From: Rhodovulum strictum
GTDB lineage: Bacteria > Pseudomonadota > Alphaproteobacteria > Rhodobacterales > Rhodobacteraceae
Assembly (NCBI RefSeq): GCF_009649175.1
Contig: NZ_WJPO01000004.1
Span: forward strand, 103,504-167,503
Reading direction: 5' to 3'
Length of the DNA: 64,000 nt
In this document: positions 26,905 to 38,328 of the stretch, piece by piece
Numbering within the stretch: the stretch's first letter is position 1
Layout of the letters: each line of letters starts with the position of its first letter
Translations under genes and position numbers: made by a program
Notes under the pieces: generated by a model
Seen by the model: the letters and a program-made list of their open reading frames with translations, nothing else
The model's database searches: none
What the model was told of the DNA's origin: nothing

Positions 26905-27741
26905 ATGGCGTTCAACTCGACGGACAGTTATGTGGCCTCGGCGGATCTTGCGGTTGCGGTGAATGCCGCCGTGGCGCTGGAACGGCCGCTTCTGGTCAAG
27001 GGCGAACCGGGCACCGGCAAGACCGAGCTTGCCCGCCAGGTTGCCCAATCCCTGGGCATGCCGCTTATCGAATGGCACATAAAATCGACGACCCGTGCCC
27101 AGCAGGGGCTATACGAATACGACGCGGTGAGTCGGCTGCGCGACAGCCAGCTTGGCGACGAACGGGTGCATGACATCGCCAATTACATCCGGCGCGGCAA
27201 GCTGTGGCAGGCCTTCGATGCGCCCCACAGGATCGTCCTGCTGATCGACGAGATCGACAAGGCGGATATCGAGTTCCCGAACGACCTGTTGCAGGAACTC
27301 GACCGGATGGAATTTCACGTCTACGAGACCGGCGAGACGGTGACGGCGCGTCACCGCCCTGTCGTCATCATCACCTCGAACAACGAAAAGGAACTGCCCG
27401 ACGCGTTCCTGCGGCGCTGTTTCTTCCACTATATCCGTTTCCCCGACATCGAGACGATGAAGCGCATCGTCGAGGTCCATCACCCCGGCATCAAGCAGGA
27501 TCTGCTGCATGCCGCGCTGACCCAGTTCTACGAGATCCGCGACATGGACGGGCTGAAGAAACGGCCCTCTACCTCCGAGGTGCTGGACTGGCTCAAGCTG
27601 CTGCTGGCCGAGGATCTGAAGCCCGAGGATCTGCGCCGCGACGGGCGCAGCGCCCTGCCCCGGCTGCATGGCGCGCTGCTGAAGAACGAGCAGGACGTGC
27701 AACTGTTCGAGCGGCTGGCCTTCATGGCGCGGCGGGGCTGA
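26905..27741 (+). CDS. MoxR-family AAA+ ATPase
   Basis: A 278-residue MoxR/CoxD-like ATPase with Walker A GEPGTGKTE, Walker B VLLIDEIDKA, sensor 1 IITSNNEKELPDAFLRRC including an arginine finger. MoxR proteins act as chaperones with a von Willebrand A partner. The partner here is the CoxE-like VWA gene about 2 kb downstream, the two being separated by a GNAT and a DUF2927 gene on the same strand. ATG 26905 (MAFNSTDSYV) gives the family N-terminus. Confidence 0.9.
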   Translation: MAFNSTDSYVASADLAVAVNAAVALERPLLVKGEPGTGKTELARQVAQSLGMPLIEWHIKSTTRAQQGLYEYDAVSRLRDSQLGDERVHDIANYIRRGKLWQAFDAPHRIVLLIDEIDKADIEFPNDLLQELDRMEFHVYETGETVTARHRPVVIITSNNEKELPDAFLRRCFFHYIRFPDIETMKRIVEVHHPGIKQDLLHAALTQFYEIRDMDGLKKRPSTSEVLDWLKLLLAEDLKPEDLRRDGRSALPRLHGALLKNEQDVQLFERLAFMARRG

Positions 27742-27864
27742 GCCGGACCGCCACGACGCAGGCATTGAACACCTGTCGGTTGCGGGCGCCCTTGTGCCGG
27801 GCCGCGCGCTCGCCCAAGATGGGGCGCGGGCCGAAACCCGCCTCGCTTGCGAAAGGCCCACCCC

Positions 27865-28317
27865 TTGTCCGACGTCACGATCCGCCCGCTCCGCCCCGAG
27901 GACATGCCCGAGTGGCGGCGGCTCTGGGGCAGTTACCTGGACTTCTACGAGACCTCGGTCAGCCCCGATGTCTACGAGATGACCTTTGCGCGGCTGTTGC
28001 ACGGGGGCGATCCGGACATGGGCTGCCGCCTGGCGCTGATCGGCGGGCGGCCCTCGGGGCTCGCGCATTTCATCTTTCACCGCCATTGCTGGAAACCCGA
28101 GGGCGTGTGCTATCTTCAGGATCTGTTCGTCGATCCGCAGGCCCGCGGTCGCGGTCTTGGGCAGGCGCTGATCCGGGCAGTCTATGCGGTGGCGGATTCG
28201 CGCGACGTGCCCACGGTCTACTGGACGACCGCGGCCGACAATGCGCCCGCGCGCGCGCTTTATGACCGGATCGGGCAGTTGACGCCCTTCATCAAGTATC
28301 AGCGGGCCCCCCGCTGA
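27865..28317 (+). CDS. GNAT-family N-acetyltransferase
   Basis: A 150-residue acetyltransferase with the acetyl-CoA signature LQDLFVDPQARGRGLGQALI and an ARALYDRIG C-terminal motif. No ATG fits; TTG 27865, eight bases after GAAAGG (27851-27856), is the best start and gives MSDVTIRPLRPED. It overlaps the next gene by one base (TGATG). Acceptor substrate unknown. Confidence 0.82.
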   Translation: MSDVTIRPLRPEDMPEWRRLWGSYLDFYETSVSPDVYEMTFARLLHGGDPDMGCRLALIGGRPSGLAHFIFHRHCWKPEGVCYLQDLFVDPQARGRGLGQALIRAVYAVADSRDVPTVYWTTAADNAPARALYDRIGQLTPFIKYQRAPR

Positions 28318-29681
28318 TGCGCCGCGTCGCCCTTGCGCTGGCCGCCTGCCTGGCGCTTGCCGGTTGTGCCGCGCCGGTCTCGGAAATGCCGGGCCGGGCG
28401 CCGTCGCTTTCGGCAGGGCTGCCGCCGATGAAAAGCTTTCCGGTCCGCCCGGCCGATCCGCCCACGCGCTCGAACGCGCAGATCGCGCAGGATTTCCTGG
28501 ACCTGTCCTTCCGCATGGAAAGCGGCCGGCCGCTGGCGGTGATGTCGCGTTTCGAGGGGCCGGTCAGGGTGCGCGTGACCGGCAACCCGCCGCCCAGCCT
28601 GGGCCCCGATCTGGCCGCGCTGATCTCGCGGCTCCGGCGCGAGGCGGGCATCGACATCACCCGCGTCGCCGCAGACCAGCCCGCCGAGATCACGATCGAG
28701 GTGATGCCGCGTGCCCGGCTGCAACGCATGGTGCCGCAGGCCGCCTGTTTCGTCGCGCCGCGCGTGTCCGGCTGGGAGGAATATCGCCGCGTCCGCCGCA
28801 GCCCCGAAGTGGACTGGACCACGCTGATCACCCGCGACCGGGTGGCGATCTTCCTGCCCGGCGATGTCAGCCCGCAAGAGGTCCGCGACTGCCTGCACGA
28901 GGAACTGGCCCAGGCGCTGGGGCCGCTCAACGACATGTACCGGCTGCCCGATTCGGTGTTCAACGACGACAATTTCCACACGGTCCTGACCGGGTTCGAC
29001 ATGCTGATCCTGCGGCTCTACTACGCGCCGGAACTGCGCTCGGGCATGACGCGCGCCCAGGTTGCGCAGATCCTGCCCGGGCTGCTGGCGCGGATGAACC
29101 CGCGCGGCGAGGGGCGGCCGGGCGCGCCGCTGGCCCCGACCTCGCGCGACTGGATCGAGGCAATCGAGACCGCGCTTGGGGCGGGCACCTCGGCGCCGCG
29201 CCGCCGTGTCGCCGCCGAACGCGCCGTGACCATCGCACGCGCCCGCGGCTGGCAGGACGGGCGGCTTGCCTTCAGCCTGTTCGCGCTGGGCCGGTTGTCG
29301 CTGGGCGAGCACCCCGAACTGGCGCTGGCCGCCTTCCTTCAGGCGGGCGAGATCTATGCGTCCCGCCCCGAAACCCGGATCCACCTTGCCCATGTGGGCA
29401 TGCACCTGGCCGCCTTTGCGCTGTCGGCAGGCCAGCCGCGTGCGGCACTCGATCTGGCGAACGGCAACATCGCCGCGGCGACGCGCGGCCAGAACGCCGC
29501 CCTTCTGGCAACGCTGCTGCTGATCAAGGCCGAGGCGCTCGACGCGCTGGACCGCCCGGGCGAGGCGCGCAGCATCCGCCAGGAGGCGCTGGGCTGGGGG
29601 CGCTACGGCTTTGGCAGCGATGACGAGGTGCGCAGCCGGACCGAGGAGATCGCCGCGCTGAACCGCGCGCGGCGCAGCTGA
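28317..29681 (+). CDS. DUF2927 lipoprotein
   Basis: A 454-residue lipoprotein: signal peptide with lipobox LAGC (Cys17), then a DUF2927 domain (about residues 50-260) with the characteristic CLHEELAQALGPLNDMYRL segment, whose HEE motif looks zinc-protease-like but is unproven. Residues about 290-440 are helical and repeat-like (TPR-like appearance). Translationally coupled to the GNAT gene and just before the VWA gene, so it may be an envelope component served by the MoxR-VWA pair. Function unknown. Confidence 0.8.
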   Translation: MRRVALALAACLALAGCAAPVSEMPGRAPSLSAGLPPMKSFPVRPADPPTRSNAQIAQDFLDLSFRMESGRPLAVMSRFEGPVRVRVTGNPPPSLGPDLAALISRLRREAGIDITRVAADQPAEITIEVMPRARLQRMVPQAACFVAPRVSGWEEYRRVRRSPEVDWTTLITRDRVAIFLPGDVSPQEVRDCLHEELAQALGPLNDMYRLPDSVFNDDNFHTVLTGFDMLILRLYYAPELRSGMTRAQVAQILPGLLARMNPRGEGRPGAPLAPTSRDWIEAIETALGAGTSAPRRRVAAERAVTIARARGWQDGRLAFSLFALGRLSLGEHPELALAAFLQAGEIYASRPETRIHLAHVGMHLAAFALSAGQPRAALDLANGNIAAATRGQNAALLATLLLIKAEALDALDRPGEARSIRQEALGWGRYGFGSDDEVRSRTEEIAALNRARRS

Positions 29682-29723
29682 GCCCCCTTCCCTGCGCGCC
29701 GCCGCCGCCCTATCCTGTGGCCC

Positions 29724-30908
29724 ATGTTCCTGCCGTTCTTCCAGTCGCTGCGCGCCGCCGGAATTCCCGTCTCCCTGCGGGAATATCTGGGCTTTCTCGA
29801 AGGCATGAAGGCGGGACTGGTGACCTATGACGTCGAGGGGTTCTATTACCTGGCCCGCACCGTGATGGTAAAGGACGAACGCCTTCTGGACCGCTTCGAC
29901 CGCGCCTTTGCCGAAAGCTTTTCAGGGCTCGAGGAAATCGGCCCGGACGATGTGCTGGACGCGCTGGATCTGCCCGAGGACTGGCTGCGCAAGCTCGCCG
30001 AAAAGCACCTGTCAGACGAGGAACGCGCCGAGATCGAGGCGTTGGGCGGCTTCGACAAGCTTATGGAGGCGCTGAAGGAGCGGCTGAAGGAACAGCAGGG
30101 CCGCCATCAGGGCGGCAACAAGTGGATCGGCACCGCCGGAACCTCGCCCTTCGGCGCCTGGGGCTACAATCCCGAAGGCGTGCGCATCGGCCAGGACGTC
30201 TCGCGCCACCGCAAGGCGGTCAAGGTCTGGGACCGGCGCGAGTTCCGCAATCTCGACGATTCGGTGGAACTGGGCACGCGCAACATCAAGGTGGCGCTGA
30301 AACGGCTGCGCCGCTGGGCACGCGCCGGCGCGCATCACGAACTGGATCTCGAGGAAACCATCCGCGCCACCGCCGATCACGGCTATCTCGACGTGCGCAC
30401 CCGCCCCGAGCGGCACAATGCGGTCAAGGTGATCCTGTTTCTCGATATCGGCGGGTCGATGGACGATCATGTGCAGGTGGTCGAGGAACTGTTCTCGGCC
30501 GCCCGCTCCGAGTTCAAGCACCTGGAACATTACTATTTCCACAACTGCCTTTACGAAGGCGTCTGGCGCGACAATCGCCGCCGCTGGTCCGAGGTGATCC
30601 CCACCGCCGAGGTGCTGCGCACCTACGGGCCCGACTACAAGTGCATCTTCGTCGGCGATGCCAGCATGAGCCCCTACGAGATCGCCTTTGCCGGCGGCGC
30701 GAACGAACACTGGAACGCCGAACCCGGCCGCGTCTGGCTTGAGCGTGCCCGTGCGCAATGGCCCCATCACCTGTGGATCAACCCGGTTCCGGAACGCCAC
30801 TGGCAATACACCCAGTCGATCGAGATGATCCGCGAGATATTCCAGGGCGCAATGGTGCCGATGACACTGGAAGGCATCGAGCGCGGCATGAAGGCGCTGG
30901 GCCGCTAG
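29724..30908 (+). CDS. VWA (CoxE-like) domain protein, MoxR partner
   Basis: A 394-residue cytoplasmic protein with a C-terminal von Willebrand A domain. The metal-site motif reads FLDIGGSMDDH, the DxGxS variant usual in this CoxE-like family rather than DxSxS. The N-terminal half has FFQSLRAAGIPVSLREYLGF and GTAGTSPFGAWGYNPEGVRIG, both common to these proteins. Together with the MoxR ATPase it probably forms a chaperone that inserts a cofactor or remodels a target. Confidence 0.88.
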   Translation: MFLPFFQSLRAAGIPVSLREYLGFLEGMKAGLVTYDVEGFYYLARTVMVKDERLLDRFDRAFAESFSGLEEIGPDDVLDALDLPEDWLRKLAEKHLSDEERAEIEALGGFDKLMEALKERLKEQQGRHQGGNKWIGTAGTSPFGAWGYNPEGVRIGQDVSRHRKAVKVWDRREFRNLDDSVELGTRNIKVALKRLRRWARAGAHHELDLEETIRATADHGYLDVRTRPERHNAVKVILFLDIGGSMDDHVQVVEELFSAARSEFKHLEHYYFHNCLYEGVWRDNRRRWSEVIPTAEVLRTYGPDYKCIFVGDASMSPYEIAFAGGANEHWNAEPGRVWLERARAQWPHHLWINPVPERHWQYTQSIEMIREIFQGAMVPMTLEGIERGMKALGR

Positions 30909-31012
30909 TCCCCGCCTGCATTCCTCCCGGCCAGTCGAGGGCCGGAACGCACCCGGCTGCGAACGAGAGGCGGCTGGATCGCCCACGCGACCTGACGCGA
31001 TGCCACGTAACG

Positions 31013-31027
31013 GAACGGGATCGGAAC
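31013..31027. promoter_or_regulatory. SOS-box-like GAAC-N7-GAAC in a GGAACG cluster
   Basis: GAAC at 31013-31016 and 31024-31027 with seven bases between has the spacing of the alphaproteobacterial LexA box (GTTC-N7-GTTC). Further GAAC tetramers sit nearby, at 30945, 30961, 31038 and 31050, in the 206-base gap between the VWA gene and tRNA-Leu. No SOS gene adjoins it. Chance in GC-rich DNA is possible. Confidence 0.3.
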
Positions 31028-31114
31028 GTGAAAGTGGGAACGGGCTTGGGAACGCTTGTCCGCCGCGTCGCCGTGGGTGTCAGGGCGCGGCAGATTTCCC
31101 GCGCTGATTCAAAG

Positions 31115-31198
31115 TGGTGCCCGAGGCGAGAGTCGAACTCGCACGCCTTGCGGCGGAGGATTTTGAATCCCCTGCGTCTACCATTCCGCCACTCGGGC
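31115..31198 (-). tRNA. tRNA-Leu (anticodon CAA)
   Basis: 84 bases on the minus strand with encoded CCA. Acceptor stem GCCCGAG/CTCGGGC, a long variable arm typical of leucine tRNA, T-arm GTTCGACTC, and an anticodon loop TTCAAAA giving CAA, which reads UUG. Confidence 0.95.
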
Positions 31199-31206
31199 CA
31201 CGCCCC

Positions 31207-31235
31207 GCTCTAGCCTGCCGCCGCGCGCGGGTCAA
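31207..31235 (-). promoter_or_regulatory. promoter of tRNA-Leu
   Basis: On the minus strand TTGACC (31235-31230), 17-base spacer, TAGAGC (31212-31207), ending eight bases before the mature tRNA. Near-consensus -35 and ideal spacing. Confidence 0.6.
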
Positions 31236-31320
31236 TCGGTGCAGCGCGCGGCGCGGTCGTCTTGACGCGGCACGGCCCCCGTGGCTTCTGGGCGCGGACC
31301 GAACCAAGGACAGCCCGACG

Positions 31321-31899
31321 ATGCTTCGCCGCCTTTACGCCTGGACCATGGCCCTGGCCGACCGCCCGCATGCGCTGTTCGCGCTGTTCGTGGTGGCCTT
31401 CGTGGAAAGCTCGGTCTTCCCGATCCCGCCCGATGTGCTGATGATCCCGATGATCCTGGCCCGCCCCTCGCGCGCCTGGCTGATTGCCGCTGTCGCGCTG
31501 GCGGGGTCGGTGCTGGGCGGGCTTCTGGGCTATGTGATCGGCTGGGGCTTTTTCGAGACACTGGGTCGCCCGGTTCTGGAATTCTACGGCAAGGATGCCT
31601 ATTTCGACGCGTTTTCCGAACGTTACAACGAATACGGTGCCTGGGCGGTGCTGGTGGCGGGGATCACGCCCTTTCCCTACAAGGTCATCACCATCCTGTC
31701 GGGCTTGACCTCGCTCGATCTGGGGGTCTTCATCGTGGCCAGCGTGATCGCCCGGGGGATACGCTTCTTCGTGCTGGCGGCGCTCTTGTGGAAATTCGGC
31801 GTGCCGATCCGCGCCTTCATCGAGCGCTACATGGGTCTTCTGTTCACGCTGTTCGTGCTGCTGCTGATCGGCGGCTTCTACGCGGTGAGATATCTATGA
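31321..31899 (+). CDS. YqaA/DedA-family membrane protein
   Basis: A 192-residue protein of the SNARE-associated (VTT) family with about four to five helices. The signature is ESSVFPIPPDVLMIPM near residue 25 and ITPFPYKVITILSGLTSLDL in the second half, with re-entrant loop character. DedA-family proteins are proposed lipid transporters or are needed for membrane homeostasis. ATG 31321 starts MLRRLYAWTMALADRP. It overlaps dsbB by four bases. Confidence 0.87.
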   Translation: MLRRLYAWTMALADRPHALFALFVVAFVESSVFPIPPDVLMIPMILARPSRAWLIAAVALAGSVLGGLLGYVIGWGFFETLGRPVLEFYGKDAYFDAFSERYNEYGAWAVLVAGITPFPYKVITILSGLTSLDLGVFIVASVIARGIRFFVLAALLWKFGVPIRAFIERYMGLLFTLFVLLLIGGFYAVRYL

Positions 31900-32384
31900 C
31901 GACGATGCTGAGAATGACACGCAACCGGGCGATATTCCTTGCTGCGGCGGGCTCGCTGTCGATCCTGCTGGCGGGCTACTGGTTCCAGTATGTCGTCGGC
32001 CTGCAACCCTGCACCCTGTGCCTGTGGCAACGCTGGCCGCACATGATCGCACCGCTTCTGGGCATCGCGGCAATCGCGGTGGGCGGGCGGATGCTGGCGC
32101 TGGCCGGCGCGGTGACGATGGCGGTTTCGGCCGGGCTTGGGGTCTATCATACCGGGGTCGAGCGGAAATGGTGGCCGGGCCCTGCCACCTGCACCGGCGA
32201 TGCGGGGGGCTTTCAGGCGCTGACGCCCGAGCAGATGCTGGACCCGACACTGGTCCGGCCGGTCGTGCTGTGCGACCAGGTCCAATGGGAAATGTTCGGC
32301 CTGTCGATGGCCAGCTACAATGCCATGGTCTCGCTGGTCTTTGCCGGGCTCTGGATCTGGGGACTGGCGCTCAGCCGACGCTGA
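31896..32384 (+). CDS. dsbB: disulfide bond formation protein B
   Basis: A 162-residue inner-membrane quinone reductase that reoxidises DsbA. Both redox pairs are visible: Cys39-x2-Cys42 (PCTLCLWQRW) after the first helix and Cys99 with Cys126 in the second periplasmic loop. Four helices are predicted. The start overlaps the stop of the YqaA gene (ATGA), so the two are co-translated. No dsbA is in the window. Confidence 0.93.
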   Translation: MTTMLRMTRNRAIFLAAAGSLSILLAGYWFQYVVGLQPCTLCLWQRWPHMIAPLLGIAAIAVGGRMLALAGAVTMAVSAGLGVYHTGVERKWWPGPATCTGDAGGFQALTPEQMLDPTLVRPVVLCDQVQWEMFGLSMASYNAMVSLVFAGLWIWGLALSRR

Positions 32385-32395
32385 GCGCCGCGCGT

Positions 32396-32665
32396 TCAGT
32401 GCAGCGTGAACTCGCCCACCACATTGCGCCATTCCCCCGGCGAGATCATCTTGCGATGGGTGAAGCGCACCGAATGCAGCGGTCCCTCGATGCTGTCCTG
32501 CCAGAATTCGATGAACCTGAACAGCCGCGGGTGATCCGGGGCGATGTCGTAATCCTGCCAGATGAACGTGTTCAGCACGTTGCGGTAATCCGGCATGCGG
32601 TAAAAGAACTCGGCCGTGGTCAAGCCATAGCCCTTCAGCATCAGCTCAGTCTCGGTCGGGCGCAC
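32396..32665 (-). CDS. usg family protein
   Basis: An 89-residue protein of the Usg family (named for its place upstream of trpF in Caulobacter). The motif LKGYGLTTAEFFYRMPDY, the WQDYDIAPDHPRLFRFIEFW block and the GPLHSVR segment are diagnostic. The start is GTG 32665 behind a strong AGGAGG site. Function unknown. It is divergent from gyrA, and convergent with dsbB. Confidence 0.85.
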   Translation of the reverse strand: MRPTETELMLKGYGLTTAEFFYRMPDYRNVLNTFIWQDYDIAPDHPRLFRFIEFWQDSIEGPLHSVRFTHRKMISPGEWRNVVGEFTLH

Positions 32666-32783
32666 GTTTCGAACCTCCTGTTGCGTTAACGGTTCGATGA
32701 TGCCGAATCGCTGTTTATTTTCAATGAAAACAAAACGTTGGCACTACTGTCCCGCGGCTGCCAACGGCCGGACGGGACGAGCA

Positions 32784-32813
32784 TTGCACCCAACATGAAG
32801 GTTCTGATAAAGT
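32784..32813 (+). promoter_or_regulatory. candidate promoter of gyrA
   Basis: TTGCAC (32784-32789), 18-base spacer, TAAAGT (32808-32813), 45 bases before the gyrA start in the usg-gyrA divergent gap. Confidence 0.4.
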
Positions 32814-32858
32814 ACCCTCAACAAGATGTAGCATCGCCACGAAAGGGCGGATACTGAC

Positions 32859-35609
<2,751 letters not shown>

Positions 35610-35634
35610 CGGGACCGGACGGGGGACGGCAGGG

Positions 35635-35811
35635 ATGCACAAGGTCGCCAATCGCGAGGCGCTTGACGGGGTGCAGCAGATGCATCGCGGCGTTCACATG
35701 GCGCTGGATGCGCTGGTCCATCAGGGCGACACCGAAGCGGCGGTCGAGATCCTGCGCCAGCTTGACGCCGTCATGGTCGACTGGATCAACGAGACACGGA
35801 AGATGCGCTGA
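35635..35811 (+). CDS. small hypothetical protein after gyrA
   Basis: A 58-residue helical protein starting MHKVANREALDGVQQMHRGV behind a GGGGGAC site, 25 bases after gyrA. It contains a His/Met pair (VQQMHRGVHMAL) and ends in ETRKMR. No domain recognised. Its spacing suggests read-through from gyrA, but it could also belong with the ATP-grasp operon that starts 143 bases on. Confidence 0.55.
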   Translation: MHKVANREALDGVQQMHRGVHMALDALVHQGDTEAAVEILRQLDAVMVDWINETRKMR

Positions 35812-35954
35812 TGCGGTCCGGCTGCGGTCTTGTCCCGGCCCTGCCCCGCTTCACCCGGCATGCTTGCCCAAAAAACAGGCACCTGCCCGGAATCGCGCCC
35901 CTGCCCGGCGGCTTGCATATTGCGGCCGCCCAAGCGCCTGCCTAGCGTGAGGGC

Positions 35955-37376
35955 ATGAGCGAGAAACAATTCTTCGACGAGATGTGGGGCCGGGACGCAG
36001 AACTGCGCCCCCCCTACCAACGCTTTCAGAACTGGTTCGAGGGCGAGGACATAGCCCGCCTGCGCGCCAAGCAGCGCGAGGCCGAGGAGGTGTTCCGGCT
36101 GACCGGCATCACCTTCAACGTCTATGGCCGGGCCGAGGCCGAGGAACGGCTGATCCCCTTCGACATCATCCCGCGCATCATCTCGGGGCGCGAATGGCAG
36201 CGGCTGAGCCGCGGCATCGAACAGCGGGTGCGCGCGATCAACGCCTTCCTGCACGACATCTATCACCGCCAGGAAATCGTGAAGGCGGGCCGCATCCCCG
36301 AACAGGCGATCTCGCGCAACGACGCCTTCCTGCCGCAGATGATCGGGGTGGAACCGCCGGGCGGCATCTATACCCATATCGTCGGCATCGACCTGGTGCG
36401 CACCGGCGACGACCAGTTCTATGTGCTCGAGGACAATGCCCGCACGCCCAGCGGCGTCAGCTACATGCTGGAAAACCGCGAGACGATGCTGCAAATGTTC
36501 CCCGAGCTGTTCTCGCAGAACCGGGTGCAGCCGGTGCAGTCCTATCCCGCGGATCTGCGCCGTTCGCTGGCCTCCTGCGCGCCCAATGGCTCGGACAGCC
36601 CCACCGTGGCGGTGCTGACGCCGGGGATCTACAACTCGGCCTATTTCGAACATGCCTTCCTTGCCGACCAGATGGGCGTCGAACTGGTCGAGGGGAACGA
36701 TCTGCGCGTGGTCGATGGCAAGGTCGCGATGCGCACGACACAGGGCTATCAGCCCATCGACGTGCTCTATCGCCGGGTCGATGACGATTACCTCGATCCG
36801 CTGAACTTCAACCCCGACTCGGCTCTGGGCATTCCCGGCATCATGGATGTCTATCGCGCGGGCCGGATCACCATCGCCAACGCGCCCGGAACCGGCATCG
36901 CCGATGACAAGGCGATCTACAGCTACATGCCCGAGATCGTCGAATTCTACACCGGCGAAAAGGCGCTTCTGGAAAACGTGCCGACCTGGCGCTGCGCCGA
37001 ACCCGATGCGCTGGCCTATGTGCTGGATCACCTCTCCGAACTGGTGGTCAAGGAGGTGCATGGCTCGGGCGGTTACGGCATGCTGATCGGGCCTGCGGCC
37101 ACGCGCAAGGATCTGGCCGAGTTCCGCAAGAAGCTGATGGCGCGGCCGGGCAACTACATCGCCCAGCCCACGCTGTCGCTGTCGACCGTGCCGATCTTTA
37201 CCCGCAACGGGCTGGCGCCGCGCCATGTGGATCTGCGCCCCTTCGTGCTGGTCGGCCCGAACGGCATCAACATCACGCCCGGCGGGCTGACGCGGGTGGC
37301 GCTGAAGAAGGGATCGCTTGTGGTGAATTCCTCGCAAGGGGGCGGCACCAAGGATACCTGGGTGCTGGAGGACTGA
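35955..37376 (+). CDS. circularly permuted ATP-grasp type 2 protein (Anbu operon)
   Basis: A 473-residue protein of the circularly permuted ATP-grasp family (former DUF404/DUF407). Seen are FNVYGRAEAEERLIPFDIIPR, VLEDNARTPSGVSYMLENR, which ends an ATP-grasp half, and ELVVKEVHGSGGYGMLIGP. These proteins are expected to form an amide or peptide bond with ATP. First gene of the four-gene Anbu cluster, with a five-base gap to the alpha-E gene. The product it makes is not known. Confidence 0.92.
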   Translation: MSEKQFFDEMWGRDAELRPPYQRFQNWFEGEDIARLRAKQREAEEVFRLTGITFNVYGRAEAEERLIPFDIIPRIISGREWQRLSRGIEQRVRAINAFLHDIYHRQEIVKAGRIPEQAISRNDAFLPQMIGVEPPGGIYTHIVGIDLVRTGDDQFYVLEDNARTPSGVSYMLENRETMLQMFPELFSQNRVQPVQSYPADLRRSLASCAPNGSDSPTVAVLTPGIYNSAYFEHAFLADQMGVELVEGNDLRVVDGKVAMRTTQGYQPIDVLYRRVDDDYLDPLNFNPDSALGIPGIMDVYRAGRITIANAPGTGIADDKAIYSYMPEIVEFYTGEKALLENVPTWRCAEPDALAYVLDHLSELVVKEVHGSGGYGMLIGPAATRKDLAEFRKKLMARPGNYIAQPTLSLSTVPIFTRNGLAPRHVDLRPFVLVGPNGINITPGGLTRVALKKGSLVVNSSQGGGTKDTWVLED

Positions 37377-37381
37377 GCCGC

Positions 37382-38323
37382 ATGCTGGGCAAGACCGCAA
37401 ATGGCCTGTTCTGGATGTATCGTTCTCTCGAACGGGCCGAGAACACCTCGCGCCTGGTCGAGACCGGCCAGCGCATCGCGCTGACCCGGCTGGAAAGCTC
37501 GGATGGCGAATGGCTGTCGATCATGCAGACCGCGGGCGTCGCAGACGGCTTTCTCGAACGCCATGACGAGGTCACCAAGGAGGCCGCGATCGACTGGATG
37601 CTGCGCGCCAGGGACAACCCGTCCTCGGTGCTGTCGGCGATCTCGGCGGCACGCCAGAACGCGCGGCTGGTGCGCACCGCGCTGACCCATGACGTGTGGG
37701 AGGCGATGAACCGCTGCTACATGCAGGTGCGCGAACGGCTGGCCCGCAAGGTCAACGAACGCGACCTGCCCGCCGTGATCGACATGATCAAGCAGCACAC
37801 CGCCCTTGTCCGCGGCACGACGCAGGGCACGATGCTGCGCAACGACATCTTCAACTTTGCCCGGATCGGCACCTATCTGGAACGCGCCGACAACATCGCG
37901 CGCATTCTCGACGTGAAATATTACGTCCTGCTGCCCTCGGTGAATTCTGTCGGCAGTTCCATCGACAACGTGCAATGGGAAACGATCCTGCGCGCGGTCT
38001 CGGCGCGGGGCGGCTTTCGCATGGTCCATGGCAACCAGGCCTGTTCCGTGGATATCGCCCGCTTCCTGATCCTCGACCGGCGGATGCCGCGCAGCCTGCG
38101 CTTCTCGATCACCAAGATCCGCGACAATCTGGAATATCTCGCCTCGGATTACGGGCTGCGCCATCCCTGCCACGCCCAGGTGGATACGCTGATGCGCCGG
38201 TTCATGTCGCATGACATCGACTCGATCTTCGAGTACGGGCTGCATGAATACCTTCAGGACATCCTTGCCGCGCTGGCCGCGCTGGGACATCAGATCGAAA
38301 TCGACTACCGGTTCTACGAGTGA
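37382..38323 (+). CDS. alpha-E domain protein (Anbu operon)
   Basis: A 313-residue all-helical alpha-E protein (former DUF403). The N-terminus MLGKTANGLFWMYRSLERAENTSRL and the central IGTYLERADNIARILDVKYY are the family marks. Biochemical role unknown; in many genomes it is fused or adjacent to the ATP-grasp protein and is presumed to be its partner. Overlaps or abuts the transglutaminase gene. Confidence 0.92.
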   Translation: MLGKTANGLFWMYRSLERAENTSRLVETGQRIALTRLESSDGEWLSIMQTAGVADGFLERHDEVTKEAAIDWMLRARDNPSSVLSAISAARQNARLVRTALTHDVWEAMNRCYMQVRERLARKVNERDLPAVIDMIKQHTALVRGTTQGTMLRNDIFNFARIGTYLERADNIARILDVKYYVLLPSVNSVGSSIDNVQWETILRAVSARGGFRMVHGNQACSVDIARFLILDRRMPRSLRFSITKIRDNLEYLASDYGLRHPCHAQVDTLMRRFMSHDIDSIFEYGLHEYLQDILAALAALGHQIEIDYRFYE

Positions 38324-38328
38324 GTGCG

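Noticed and set aside
31085..31104. Hairpin (GCGCGG ... CCGCGC) as terminator of tRNA-Leu
   Set aside because: Six-pair stem with an eight-base loop and no T-run on the minus strand; too weak to call.
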